Below are positions 22,561 to 33,063 of a DNA stretch of 64,000 bases, piece by piece. The position numbers were made by a program, and so were the translations under genes. Within the stretch, counting starts at the first letter, position 1. Each line of letters starts with the position of its first letter. Below the pieces are notes generated by a model, which ran no database searches, was not told where the DNA came from, and saw only the letters and a list, made by a program, of their open reading frames with translations. The stretch is from Thecaphora thlaspeos (Eukaryota; Basidiomycota; Ustilaginomycetes; Urocystidales; Glomosporiaceae): assembly GCA_900291925.1 (NCBI GenBank), contig UWYS01000007.1:620001-684000 (forward strand). Reading direction: 5' to 3'.

Positions 22561-24405
22561 CACAGAGTTGAAATCAGAGGGATTCTTGCTGGAGCTGGTT
22601 CCTTCAAGGGCTTGGACAGATCAATGCTGTTGTTTGACAAGGTGGTACAACAATGTGCCGGAAATGTAGATCTGCAAGAAGAGGAGCAGTATGGCAGAGA
22701 CAAGATACACAACCTGTGTGCCACCCTAACAACTGAAGGAGGGAGCAGGAATCTTCATCAAATGAAAACTAGGAAGAAGGGATGGGCTAGTAAAGCTGTC
22801 TTCTAGATGGGGCTTGTAAAAGAGAAGGAGGGTAAAGACTCCAGGCAAAACGTTCCCTTTTAACCTTGTCCCTCTTCCTAGCATGGGCACTCTTGGTTCA
22901 AGTGGGGGTGAAATGGCTGTAGCATCTCTTCACCCCATCACATTGCCTTGCAACTGCCAGGGCAACATTCAGGGGTGTCAACCTCAATTGTCTTGACAAA
23001 TGCCAGCTGTGGGTTTTCTGTAATTCTTCTTGGCATTTGACACTGATGATGGGGGCATGGGCATTGCATGGCAACATCCTTGCCCCAAGCTGCACAAGCT
23101 AGTATGTCACAACCTTGCAGCCCAAACCCATTGTGACGCCTTTGTCCGGTTTTCTCTAGCCCCCACCTCATGTGGTTGTGGGAAAAGCAATCCCAGCATT
23201 GCCCTGTGTGACCATCAAGGAGAAACTGGGCAGACCTTCTTTCATTACAAGTTGCTCTGCTGTAGTTGTATGGGCAACAATGACAACATCAGCAGGTTGG
23301 CACAGAGCAATTTCAATGCCACCCAGCAGCCATCTCTACGATTTTCTCAGCCAGAGGTAACAGCCCATCCTCCCATCTGGGCCAAGTTACAAGCTGCACA
23401 CTTAAGACCGGTAACCACCCTGGTTCTCCTTTGGTCTTTTGCCTTTTTTGCCATGCTTGTTGATTGTAATGGCCCCCTTTGTTGATGAGGTCTGCCCCAA
23501 AGCTGCAGTCCAGGTGTCCTCCCTGTCCAAGAGCAGAAGTCCATGCTCCTTCATCTTCTGCCATGCTTCCACCATATCTTTGCCCTCTCTCTTCTCTCCC
23601 CATGTTGTGTTGTCACCTTCTGCCTCATCCCACCACTTCTGGTGCAGGTTGGCCAAGATGGGCAGAGGAATTGAGATAGACTGCCAGTCAAGCAGGTTGA
23701 CAGCTGTCACAGCCAGCCAGCATGGACAGCAACTTGCTCTTGGGCAAGAAAATCTCTTGTCAGAAGACAGAGACTTACTGTCACAAAACTAAGTCATTGG
23801 AGAATAGCTGGCACAGGGCAACCGCAAAGACAACCATGTGTGACAGGCAAATGGCACAGCCAGAGCTGGATGCAGGACAGGCATTGGGGAGGACCATTGG
23901 GGCAAGGTACGTCAAGCCAGTGCACCAGACAGTTTTGGGACAAGTGGGGCAAGGGCTATTGTTACAAGGGTGCAACCTCCAGGCGGCAGGATATGAAGGC
24001 AAGGTGGTCACTTGTATATATAGCTGAGCCAATCTAGGGATGAGGATTGGATCTGGCATCCAGTCTAGTCAATACATAGCTGTTACAAGCTTGCCACATT
24101 GCCCATGGAGAGCCTGACAATGCATTGCTAGCAATGCCACAACTGTCAACATATGTTGCAATGTTGATACAGACCCCACCACCTCCCCCACACACAGAAC
24201 ATACTTGCAAATGGTGCCTGCAGGCATTGCCAACTAAACCCAACCACCACCAAGTGTCTCTCTGCCCTCTGATGTGGGCACCAAAGCAGCAAAAGCCCTC
24301 AAGCAAGAGCAACTTTCTTGGCAGGGAGAAAGTAGGCCTGTAGAATTCCTCCCAGTTGAGCAAGTTGCTGCAACCAATGACCACCACTGTTACAATGGCC
24401 TGTAG
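22561..24405. other. CpG-poor stretch, unidentified remnants
   Basis: About 1.85 kb between the two recognisable pseudogenes. Fragmentary frames on both strands, for example a minus-strand one at 23402-23710, show no recognised domain. Likely the 5' part of the GH28 remnant plus other decayed DNA. Confidence 0.45.
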
Positions 24406-25855
24406 CTAGATCTTGGCCTTGTTGGCTGCCTGGAATGTCTTCAACAAGGTTGGTCTGCCATAACTGTACAAAGGACAGAGGAAAAATTCAGCAGTCAAAG
24501 AAGCATCCTTCCCAAGCTTGGAGGACAGGGTGTTGACCAGATTGGAGAGGTCTTGCCATGCCTTTTCATTCTTGGCTGCTGACAGGATCTTAGGCCTGGA
24601 GTTGAACATTGACTTTGGAATCTGGCAGCAACCATTGAGGTGAAGAGGGAGCAAGTGGAAGGTAGACTGATCAGTAAGAAGTGAGCCAGGGAGAGCACAG
24701 GCACAAGAAGGACTCAAGACAGTGACTCACCAATGGATTGTCACCAATCATTTCTAGGCCCCTATCAAAGCCATGGGAAGCTGAGTGCCGCATCCACATC
24801 TTGGCCCATGCATCTCCATTTCTGAGAAGGTTGGTGACCACCAACACCTGTCCCCCAATGTTGGATGGCAAGGCAGCCGCCAGCTTGTTGAGGGCACTGG
24901 CAACTTCAGGCAAAGTCTTGCAGGTTGAAGCTGCTAACCTGACCTTGTCCTTGGTCTTCTTGATGGCAAGGTTGATGCTGAAGAGTTCAAGAGCATGGCA
25001 GACATTCTGGATTGTACTGAGGTGCCACACTAGGAAGCTGGGTGCAGTGGCAGGCAGAGGTGTGTTGGGGAGACCAGTGACAAAGTCCTCCCTCTGGACA
25101 AACCCCAATGTGCTGGTGGCAAACTTAAGTCCAAAGATCTTGTTGAGAACAGCAGGCTGTCAGATGAAACCACCTATGTTGGTGCCCAGGCTGAGAGCAC
25201 TGCCTTGCATTGCAACAAGGGCTGCCTTGCCACTGCTCAAGCCACCCACCTCAAAGCCATCTCCAAAGGGTGAGTGTGCCTTGCCCCAGAGCAGAGAGTG
25301 GGTGACATTGGCTACCATAGCCTGCAGACAGGCAGTCTTTGCAATGATGATGGCACCCTTAAGCTGCAGCTGATGGATGATGGTGGCAGTGGAAGGGGGT
25401 AGGTTGTTGTAGTGTCTCAAGCACCCAAGAGTGGTGGGGAAGCTGTGTATGTGTATGCAGTCCTTGATGCTGATGATGAGCCTGAGAAGGGGAAGCTTGT
25501 CCCACAGTTTGGCTGCATTTTGGTCTTTGCTGAGCTGCTCATTGTAGCGCATTGCCATGTTGATGGCCTGCTGCCAGGGGAAGGCAGTGAGGCAGTGAGT
25601 CTTGAGGGATGTGGCTGCAGTAGCCTGTGCATAGGCCTTTACAAGGTTGACCAGGCTGGTGGTGCTGCTACATTGGAGAAGCTGCCTGATCTGGGCAAAG
25701 GGATGGTTAGTGAGGTGGTAGTCATCTGGCATTGGATGACCAAGGTGCTTGCTTGCTTTGGTGACAGTGTTGAGGAGTGCTTGCACATGCTTTGCCAGGT
25801 GCTTGCAGGGATTTTTGAAGGAGTTGTGGATGGGTGGATGTTTGTCAGGGGACAT
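24406..25855 (-). pseudogene. decayed amidase (acetamidase/AmdS-like) gene
   Basis: Exon A 25855-24731 and probable exon B 24612-24406 (GTGAGT donor, consistent phase). The amidase-signature fold is clear: catalytic Lys in LIISIKDC (about 25465), AIIIAKTACLQA for the usual A-(L/V)-xx-KTNxxQ segment, then GGLSSGKAALVAMQGSALSL (about 25195-25255) containing the cis-serine, then GTNIGGFI followed by TGA (25162-25160) and QPAVLNKIFGLK. In the family this last motif is GTDIGGSIRxPA: the nucleophile Ser is replaced by Phe and the invariant Arg codon has become TGA, as a CGA-to-TGA change at a CpG would give. The rest of the frame is open, so inactivation is not ancient by frame decay, yet the enzyme cannot work. 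Acetamidases hydrolyse short amides for nitrogen use; C-terminal to the signature the similarity fades. Confidence 0.78.
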
Positions 25856-26131
25856 GGTGATGACAGGTGGCAGGTGGTGGGTGGTGTTGGTAAGAGAGGA
25901 GAAGAAGCAGCAGCAGGAAGGAAGGAAGGAAGTGGCCACTCTTGTGGCTGAACCAAGTGCCCTCGCCTCCACATTGGGTGACCCTGTGCGCACGGATCAG
26001 CCCGTCTCGACGCTCGGCCTCCTTCCTCGTCGCCGTGCCCTTTCCTTCCCTTTCCCTTCCTTCCCATCTCCTTCCTTGTCCTGCTCTCTCCCACAGCTTC
26101 GACAACAGGCCAACCCCACACCCCTGACGCC
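25856..26131. other. island edge and GH85 promoter
   Basis: Transition from CpG-poor DNA (GGAA repeats near 25915-25930) to normal CpG-rich sequence within about 275 bases directly upstream of the ENGase start. The promoter of the live gene therefore abuts the decayed island. Confidence 0.6.
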
Positions 26132-28724
26132 ATGCCATCACTGCCGCTGTCGATTCCAGACGACGTCCACCTCGAAGCACCACTCTCGCCCCTCGCCCCG
26201 CTTCTCGGCGTCCCAGCTCAACATCAGCGTCTACCTCGATCTCTACCTCATCCCGCCTATCTCACCTCGCTCGATTACCTTGAGCAGTGGGCCAAAGTTT
26301 ACCTTCAGCCGCCACTAAACACCTCGCAGCAGGAACGTCTAGTCACATGCCAGGACTACTATCCGCCACCGCCCCATCGGGCTCGCCAGCCCACAGGCTC
26401 GCAGCGGCAACCCAAGCTGGTAGTCTGCCATGACTTCCAGGGCGGATACACCGAGAACCCCCAAAGTCGCGGCTATACTTTCGAGCACTGGCATCTTGCA
26501 GACACGTTCATCTACTTTGCTCACCATTGCATCTCCCTGCCGCCCGCAGCATGGCTGAAGGCCGCCAAGAGACATGGTACAAAGATGATCGGCACGCTGT
26601 GAGTGCCCGGTCGTCCATCTATCTCTCAGCCTCCTTGGATCTTCACTACTGATCCCTCTGCCCTATCGCCGCAATGCAACACGTAGCATCTTTGAGTGGT
26701 CTGACTCTATCTTATCGCTCGCCCAACTACTTCGCGGCCCCACTCGCCCGTGGCTAGCATACAAAGGCCCCGCCACCTTCTCGCCCTTCTACGCCGACCT
26801 GCTCATCTCGCTCGCCCTCGAATGCGGCTTCAGCGGCTGGCTCATCAACGTTGAAGTGGCGCTGGACCTCGGCTTCTCCTGCTCTGGCGAAGCCTGGCCT
26901 CCCTGGGTGGGCCACGCGGCACGGCGCAACGAGATGCGGCGCAACGCAGACCGCCTTCGAGGATGGGTCGAGTACCTCCGACGTCGCGGCGGGGAGCGTT
27001 GTCCCAGCTGGGAGATCATCTGGTACGATAGCGTCACGAAGCAGGGCGACCTTGCATGGCAGGACGCCGTCACTCCGCACAACGCTCCCTTCTTCGAGGT
27101 CGCCAGCGGCATCTTTACAAACTATACTTGGGCCAAGCCGCCGCTGCAACTGCCGCCCGGGATGCTCAAGGAGGCGCTGGAGCCGTACCAGCAGCGTCAG
27201 CTGGAAGGATACGGCCTGACCGGTCCGGACGACGGCGGGTTCCATCCGGCGCTGCAATTGTCGGCTGCCATGGCCGACCGCCTGAGCAGGCAGAGGCAGG
27301 ACGTGTTGGTCGGCATCGATGTCTTTGGCCGCAACTGCTTCGGCGGAATGGAGAGCTGGAAGTCGCTGGACATGATTGCGTCGCCATGTCGAGCGCGACC
27401 CGACGCAAGCTCTACCTCTGCTGGCGGCATGACCGCGCTCGCCGTGACGGATCCCCCCCGATCGCGAACACAGTCGGGAGGACTCGACCTCAGTGTCGCC
27501 CTGTTCGCGCCAGGCTGGACATGGGAACACTCGGAACCTAAGCGCTACGGTTCACGAAGCTGGGACGAGTGGTGGGACGAAGATTGTCGCTTCTGGATCG
27601 GCAGCGGCGGCGGTCTCGATGTCTCTACGTCCGGGTCCCTCTCCTCTCTGACACCATCGACCATCGACAGAGGGGCCACGAAACCCGTTTCGGAATTCTT
27701 CCCACCCCTCTCCCAACGGCCCGACCGACTCGCAGCGATGGCACGTGGCTTCTACTCAACCGACTTTGCCCTTGGATCAGGCCAACGGTGGTATGTGTCC
27801 GGTCGATGTGTCTACGACTGGACCATCACAGCGACCGAGGCCGACGACGACGACAAGGTACCAGGCTACACGGATCCGGCGGTATCGATGCCGAAACCTG
27901 ACCTTCTCTACCGCCACACGACACCGACGACGAGGTGGAGGTACAACCAAGAGCAAGTCTGGAGCGGCAATGTCTCGCTCGAACTGACGCACGATGAGGG
28001 AGAGTGGGAGACACCGATCTGTACCGTCGTCCTCGACGCGTCCAATACGGAGGGAAAGGTACACGCCAGCATTTTATATCGATACGTGGAGAAAGAACCT
28101 TGGATCGACAACGACGACCGGATAGATGGTGGGATACGAGCCTGGCCTCGTCTTCTCGACAGTGACGATACCGTTCTTCAAGAAGTGACAACGACTCTTC
28201 AAAGGCTATCTTGCACAGAGGGGTGGAACCGTATCGAAACTTGCTTCGAAATCGGAACATCAATTGTATCGGAACAAGGTCACCTCGTCCTCCGCTTTCA
28301 CATAGCAGGCGACAAAACAGGTCGTATCCTTCTCGGCGCTGTTCAAGTCTCTTCGACGTCTTCCATCCCCACCGATGACGATACTGTCGTTGCAAAATGT
28401 ACCTTCATTCCCCATCCAATCGACGCTGCTCTGGATGGGGGACAACTGTCAGGAAGGTTAGAGTGGTGCGACTTTGATCCGACCTCTTCATACTACCAGG
28501 TATTCGCGACCGTGGTGAAAAAAGACGAGGAAGAGGAGGGGGAGGATGGGACGGAGACGTGGATCTGTACGGCTACAAGAGAGGTACATCGGACTGAAGC
28601 CGTCTTGTTAGGTCTGAACCTGCACCGATTCGGCTTGGTATGGAAGGAGGGTGAGAAGCTGAGGATCAGGGTACGGTCGAGTCGCGAAAGCTGTTCCGTC
28701 TCTGCTGTCTGTACTTTACCGTAA
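26132..28724 (+). CDS. cytosolic endo-beta-N-acetylglucosaminidase, GH85
   Basis: Two exons, 26132-26598 and 26687-28724 (88-base intron, phases match), 834 residues. The GH85 barrel is unmistakable: GYTFEHWHLADTFIYFAHH, HGTKMIGTLIFEW, the catalytic pair in LINVEVAL (Asn210 stabilises the oxazoline, Glu212 is the acid/base), WYDSVTKQGDLAWQ, VGIDVFGRNCFGG and SVALFAPGWTWEH. The enzyme cuts the GlcNAc-GlcNAc core of N-glycans and in eukaryotes clears free oligosaccharides from misfolded glycoproteins in the cytosol. No signal peptide is visible, fitting that role. After about residue 420 there is a beta-rich ancillary region with an Asp-rich loop. The gene is intact although it starts only about 140 bases beyond the decayed island, and it converges on the DUF2237 gene with 99 bases between stops. 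Confidence 0.93.
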
Positions 28725-28823
28725 TCATTGGCTCTCTTTATTCTGGATGTATCTCGCACTGTACTGAACTCATATTGTCCCCTTCGTATTGACATGCCTA
28801 ACGCTATTCCTACGATGAGGGTC

Positions 28824-29655
28824 TCACCTGATGGGACCGCCTCTCTCACCATCTTTACCATCCAAAGCAAAAGCCTGTAGGTCCTGCATGGTGACCCTTT
28901 CGAGAGCCATTTGATGCGTTGCCTCCAGCTTTACCCTTGGAACGGCATGACTCGGTATCTGACCTGCTCTGTGAGCGTCGAGGGCTTCCTTCCATCGAGA
29001 GACGCACAAACACCAACTACAGCCGTCCTTTAGCATAGGTCGAAGGTCGTTACCCCTCGATGCCGAGTATTCGAGAAATGACGTGGAGACCACTGCTCCG
29101 ACTGTGTGTGCGCCCGTGTCGGAGGGTGAGGTGTTGCAGTACTGTATGGTGAGAGCAGAGAGGAAGGAGGACAGAGAGAGACAGTTCTGAGCGTCAATGA
29201 CAACTTGGAATTCGAAAGACAATCCCAGCCGGGAAATCGGTTTAAACACTCACGCCGTCTCGAAAGAACCCAGTGACGGGATTCGTACCGCACACCTGCA
29301 ACGGTTGACCCAGGATGTTGATGGACTTTTCCATCTTGAAAGGATTACCGGGTTGTCGCAACGCGGACGAAGCGGTGATTGTCCGTGTCGCTGCAGAGGA
29401 AGAGGAGATGTTCGACGACGGCAGCAGAGAAGAGGCGAGGTGCCGTCGTAGATGAGTAAGCGGCGACGAGAGGCGAGGAATGGTGGGCGAGCGTTGTGCG
29501 TGGTGGTAGTAGCATCGAAGGTGCTGAGGAGGAGGGAAAAAGGAGGGAGCGAGGACGACGGAGGGAGGAGAGAGGGGGGATGACAAAGAACGGCCGGGTG
29601 AGGGGGCGGGGTTGGCGTGCTGGCGTGCGCCGTGGGTGGAGGCCGGGTAATTCAT
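28824..29655 (-). CDS. DUF2237 family protein with probable mitochondrial presequence
   Basis: Exons 29655-29254 and 29141-28824 (112-base intron, phase 0), 239 residues. The family core begins at INILGQPLQVCGTNPVTGFF, continues RDG|YCNTSPSDTGAHTVGAVV, LEYSASRGNDLRP, SWCLCVSRWKEAL and ends with VKLEATHQMALERVTMQDL, matching the bacterial and fungal DUF2237 layout with its conserved Cys, Trp and His-Glu pieces. Biochemical role is unknown. Before the core there are about 120 residues rich in Arg, Ser and His with almost no acidic residues, which suggests import into mitochondria; alternatively translation starts at the internal ATG just before EKSINILGQ. Confidence 0.85.
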
Positions 29656-29989
29656 ACACGGGCAAAGGCGCGGCGCGGCCTCCACATGCGCGCATACATA
29701 CACGCGCGGTACAGTCAAAAATGCTGAGTATCAGCCCGCGCCCCGCCACCCCGCCGCACGAGCCATCTTATGGCAGTCGGTCGTTTGCTTTGCTCTAACG
29801 TCATTCAAGATTCTTACCACCATCCATCTACCATCTACCATCTACCATCTACCATCCAAGGCTTCGAGCCGCCATTCCATCCATCCGACCTTGAAGCCCT
29901 CCATTTCCCACCTATACATCCATGCTCTGTGGCCCGCCGAGCCTTAACCATCCATCCACCTACAACTCTACGCCGCACCCGGCCCTCAA
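29656..29989. other. intergenic with ccatcta tandem repeat
   Basis: 334 bases between the DUF2237 start and the AIM6-like stop. It contains about five head-to-tail copies of CCATCTA at 29820-29857. No gene. Confidence 0.7.
29820..29857. repeat. ccatcta heptamer tandem repeat
   Basis: About five copies of a 7-base unit, the first and last imperfect. No function inferred. Confidence 0.85.
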
Positions 29990-31051
29990 TCACCACTGCG
30001 AAATGTGCTCGAGGTCGTCCGACCCGATCCAGTCGGACCCGGCAGATAGCATCAGTCTGTTCACCCTGTTCCTCGCAAACACGGGCCACTGTGGACTGTC
30101 CCAGTACCTCGTCTTGATCCCCTTTGCGTGCGCCTCTTGGATCGGCCTCGAGATGTTGGCCAGCACCGCCTCGCTCGCCTCGTCGACACCGGAGTAGTTG
30201 CCCACGATCTTTCCAAAGCTGCCCGACGCGATGGGCGAGAGCGTGCTGTTCCACTTGTACGTCGTGTCGTTGATGTTAAAGGGCTGCGAGAGGCTGCCCA
30301 GCGGTCCGTTGAAGAAGACGTCGCGCCTGTGCAGAGGGGCCACCTGTTCCAGCGGCGTGTTGCCCGTGCCGATCACGAGGATGGGTCCGGGAACCACCTT
30401 GCCGTCCTCGTGGCGCGTCAGCTAGCCGCGTTTGCGCATAGGTTCGAGGGTGGCCACGACGTATGGCCACATCTCGCCCCCGTTGGTCTTGACGTCGACC
30501 AGCAGCTGAATGGGCGCCGTCGATCCTACGCCGAGCGAAGAGTAGCCATTCACCGGAAACGTCTCGGGCGTCTTGAGGCTGCGCTGTAGCTCAGTAAAGA
30601 ACTGTGCCTCCTCGCCCTCGGCGTTCTGCGCATTGTTGGCTCGGTTGGCCTGTTCGATGACCTCGACCAGCGGCTGGATCGTCAGTGCATCAAAAGTACG
30701 CTCGCGGCTGAGCGAAAAGGGATCGTGGCCGACGTAGAGCACCTTGTCAGTCGGGTCGAGCCACACGTCGCTCTCCAGGCTCCGTGCGCCGTACGCCAGC
30801 GCTCCGTAGAAGGCCGAAGGGCTCGTTTCGTAGCAGTTGTGGCAGTGCACGGGCAACGGAAAGGTACCGCTGTTGTAGTCGGCCGGATAGCTGAGGATCG
30901 AGGCGTTGCGTCCGCCGTAGAGGCTGTACGCCTTGACGCCCAGCGGGTCGTCACCTTCTAGCTTTAGCCCCACGACAGGCTCGGGGAGCCCGAAGGTGAG
31001 GGCGAGGGAGAGGAGGGAGAGGAGGGCGAGGTAGGTCGTCGAGGCGAACAT
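29990..31051 (-). pseudogene. AIM6-like PLC-type phosphodiesterase, interrupted by one TAG
   Basis: One continuous 354-codon frame from ATG 31051 apart from a TAG at 30424-30422 (codon about 210). It has a signal peptide (MFASTTYLALLSLLSLALTF), then family motifs: VHCHNCYETSPSAFYGALAYG, SLESDVWL, LYVGHDP, IQLLVDVKTNG, and after the stop VIGTGNTP, RDVFFNGPL, and GIKTRYWDSPQWP. This is the AIM6 branch of the PLC-like phosphodiesterase superfamily; the role in yeast is undefined. The TAG falls right after RKRG and before LTR, where relatives have an aromatic residue (GYLT or GWLT). Everything around it is conserved, so it is either a recent nonsense mutation, a sequence error, or a read-through site (next codon CTG). 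A 54-base intron (30407-30460) could remove it but would have a weak GTCGTG donor and delete conserved residues. Confidence 0.8.
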
Positions 31052-31695
31052 CTTGTCCGTTTGAGAGGAAAGCGGAGCGATGGTGGTAAGATGGGCAACA
31101 AGAACGACGGACGTGGGTGAGATGAAGGACAAGAGCGTTGGGACCGACGCTGACCTTCCAATCAGCTACCCTGACCCCGCCTTCCGTTTCAACGTCGGTA
31201 CAGTACATAGCACCACGACGATCCGCACGCCCCCCCACCTTGCTCTTCGCTTCTTGCCATCCTCCTTGCTTCGCTTCCCATTAACTACTTTCCAAGTCCT
31301 GACTCTCGCCATTCGACCCGCCGATCAACCGACCGCAAATCTTGTCCACCACAGAAGCGGACAAAGACTACGTGAAGGACAAGATTGACCTACGTATGCG
31401 GTAATGTCGAGAGGATGCAGAGGAAACGAGGAACGTGGACACCCTTTCCTTCCTTTCGCGCCGCCGCTTGTTGCGAGACTTTGCCGAGGTCCTCGAGTTC
31501 CATTCTTGGCCCGCTGCTCCTTCCGGACGACGACGAGGCGTTATCACTGACCTGAACACCTGGTTGCTGTCCAACTCGGAAGCACATCAGCGAACATGCT
31601 GGCGCTGTTGATGTAGTTAGGACGAGAGACAGTGCGGAGGCAACGTCAAGCAAAACTACAATATATTTATGCTCTAAAGCGGTAGATAAGTATCG
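31052..31695. other. intergenic, AIM6-like promoter
   Basis: About 640 bases between the AIM6-like start and the tRNA-like gene; holds the promoter of the former. Small open frames have no support. Confidence 0.5.
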
Positions 31696-31807
31696 GGTAA
31701 GATGGCTGAGTGGTTTAGACGCAGCTTTCGCGTTTCCACCGGGAGTCGAGTGCTTCGATATAGGTCCACCGCAGTCTTCGGGCGTGAGTTCGAATCCCAC
31801 TATTGTT
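31696..31807 (+). tRNA. class II tRNA-like gene (Ser or Leu type), possibly intron-containing or degenerate
   Basis: An internal Pol III promoter is clear: A box TGGCTGAGTGG (31703-31713) and B box AGTTCGAATCC (about 31788-31798), with a long variable arm of TCTTCGGG type before the T arm and a T5 terminator at about 31813-31817. These fit tRNA-Ser or tRNA-Leu. The 112-base length requires an intron in the anticodon loop. The acceptor stem pairs poorly (three G-U wobbles and one mismatch), the T stem has one A-C mismatch, and I could not find a convincing anticodon stem, so it may be a tRNA pseudogene. The anticodon is not assigned. Confidence 0.55.
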
Positions 31808-32138
31808 TTCAATTTTTCTAAGGCCCTTTCCTGGGTAACAATAGGGTCGTCACGGACCCGCTGGGGTGCATACATGTACATTGTGATGCGTTGTATGTGG
31901 TATCTTGGTGCCGAGAACATTCGGCTGGGCTTCTGTCCCTGTTTGACGATGGGTGGGGCGGATAGCCAGAAGCGGCGTCATCGTCGGTGGTGTCATCGGC
32001 GAGCTCGCCTCCGTGTCAGGCGTCATGCTCCTACTCCACATGTTGGCGCGTGCGAGCGCGCGCGGGCCACCGAACTGAAGCTTGGATGCATCCCTACACT
32101 TTGCTCATCGCCTTTCCTCCTTTGTCACTCTTTCGACC
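31808..32138. other. intergenic, NUDIX promoter
   Basis: 331 bases with the Pol III terminator at its start and the NUDIX gene promoter at its end; nothing else recognisable. Confidence 0.5.
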
Positions 32139-33063
32139 ATGTCGACCTTTCATCCTTGCTATACTCGAACGCGCGTCCTCCTCCTCACCTTGTTTCGTCG
32201 CCCGTCGTCGACCCCACTACCCACGCACCGCCTTCGTCTCTCCGTCGGGTCTACCGCTTCGCCCCGTAGCGTCCATACGCTCACCTCATCATCCAACATG
32301 ACTTCACGCGACGCCAAGGTTCTCTCCTCGTCCCCACTCTCCTCCTCCTCCAAATGGGTGACACTTCGTTCCATCTCCTGGGTTGATCCTAGTGGAAAAG
32401 AACGTCAATGGGAATCAGCCGATCGAACCACACGAAAAGGATCCGTCGATGCCGTAGCGATCCTACCACTCATCCAACGTCCTTCATACGCGCCTAGTAT
32501 TCTTCTCATTTCTCAATTCCGTGCACCTGTCGGTAAATCCGTCATCGAACTACCCGCAGGTCTCGTGGATGAAGGTGAAGATGTTGAAACGGCTGCTTTG
32601 AGAGAGTTGGGAGAGGAGACAGGTTATGGTACCACGGAAGATGGTGCTCAGGTTGAGATTAAAAGGACGACGCCTATCGTTTTCAACGATCCTGGTCTTA
32701 CTGGTAGTAATATGCAACTTTGCATAGTCAAGATTACTATGATGCAAGATGCAAAAGACCCGGTGGCGAAGCCAGAGGAGGGAGAGTGTATCGAGAAACA
32801 TCTCGTTGATGCGACCAGGTTGTACGATGAGTTAATAGGTCAGTCTGCAACTTGCTCCTCCTCTTGCTAAGGTTTCTTACTTGTTAGAACTGACTTGTAA
32901 ACCCCGACCCTCCTCCGCCTCTTCCTCTTCCTCCTTCCCGCACGCCTGCTCTACCCCACACGACGACTACTCAACAGAGTTCGAGAAGAAGGGCTACGCC
33001 ATCGACGCGAGGCTCGCTCATCTCGCTGCCGGCATGCAGATCGGCGGGACGACCAACCTCTGA
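32139..33063 (+). CDS. YSA1: ADP-ribose pyrophosphatase, NUDIX family
   Basis: Exons 32139-32838 and 32888-33063 (49-base intron, GTCAGT donor), 291 residues. The Nudix box is complete: G-L-V-D-E-G-E-x7-R-E-L-G-E-E-T-G-Y, about residues 141-163, following RAPVGKSVIELPAG, which marks the ADP-ribose hydrolase group; the C-terminus GYAIDARLAHLAAGMQIG is also typical. It splits ADP-ribose and related nucleotide sugars to AMP and ribose-5-phosphate, a housekeeping clean-up reaction. About 50 basic and Ser/Thr-rich residues precede a second in-frame ATG (MTSRDAK), so a mitochondrial and a cytosolic form from two starts are plausible. The first ATG at 32139 was chosen because the frame stays open and the leader looks like a presequence. 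Confidence 0.9.

Larger units (their letters stand above)
19600..25990. other. CpG-depleted, AT-richer island of decayed genes and repeats
   Basis: Base composition and dinucleotide use change abruptly at about 19.6 kb and back at about 25.98 kb. Inside, CpG is rare over long stretches while TG and CA are abundant; outside, CpG is among the commonest dinucleotides. Every recognisable coding remnant inside (amidase, GH28) has stops or frameshifts. This is the footprint expected from methylated, silenced DNA whose 5-methylcytosines deaminated. No terminal repeats or target duplication enclosing the whole block were found, so it is probably a composite and not one element. Confidence 0.75.

Noticed and set aside
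29800..29860. CRISPR-like array
   Set aside because: Plain 7-base tandem repeat without spacers in a fungal genome.
30407..30460. A 54-base intron that would remove the TAG of the AIM6-like gene
   Set aside because: Phase fits and a CTGAC branch exists, but the donor GTCGTG is poor and splicing would delete residues conserved in the family; kept only as a fallback.
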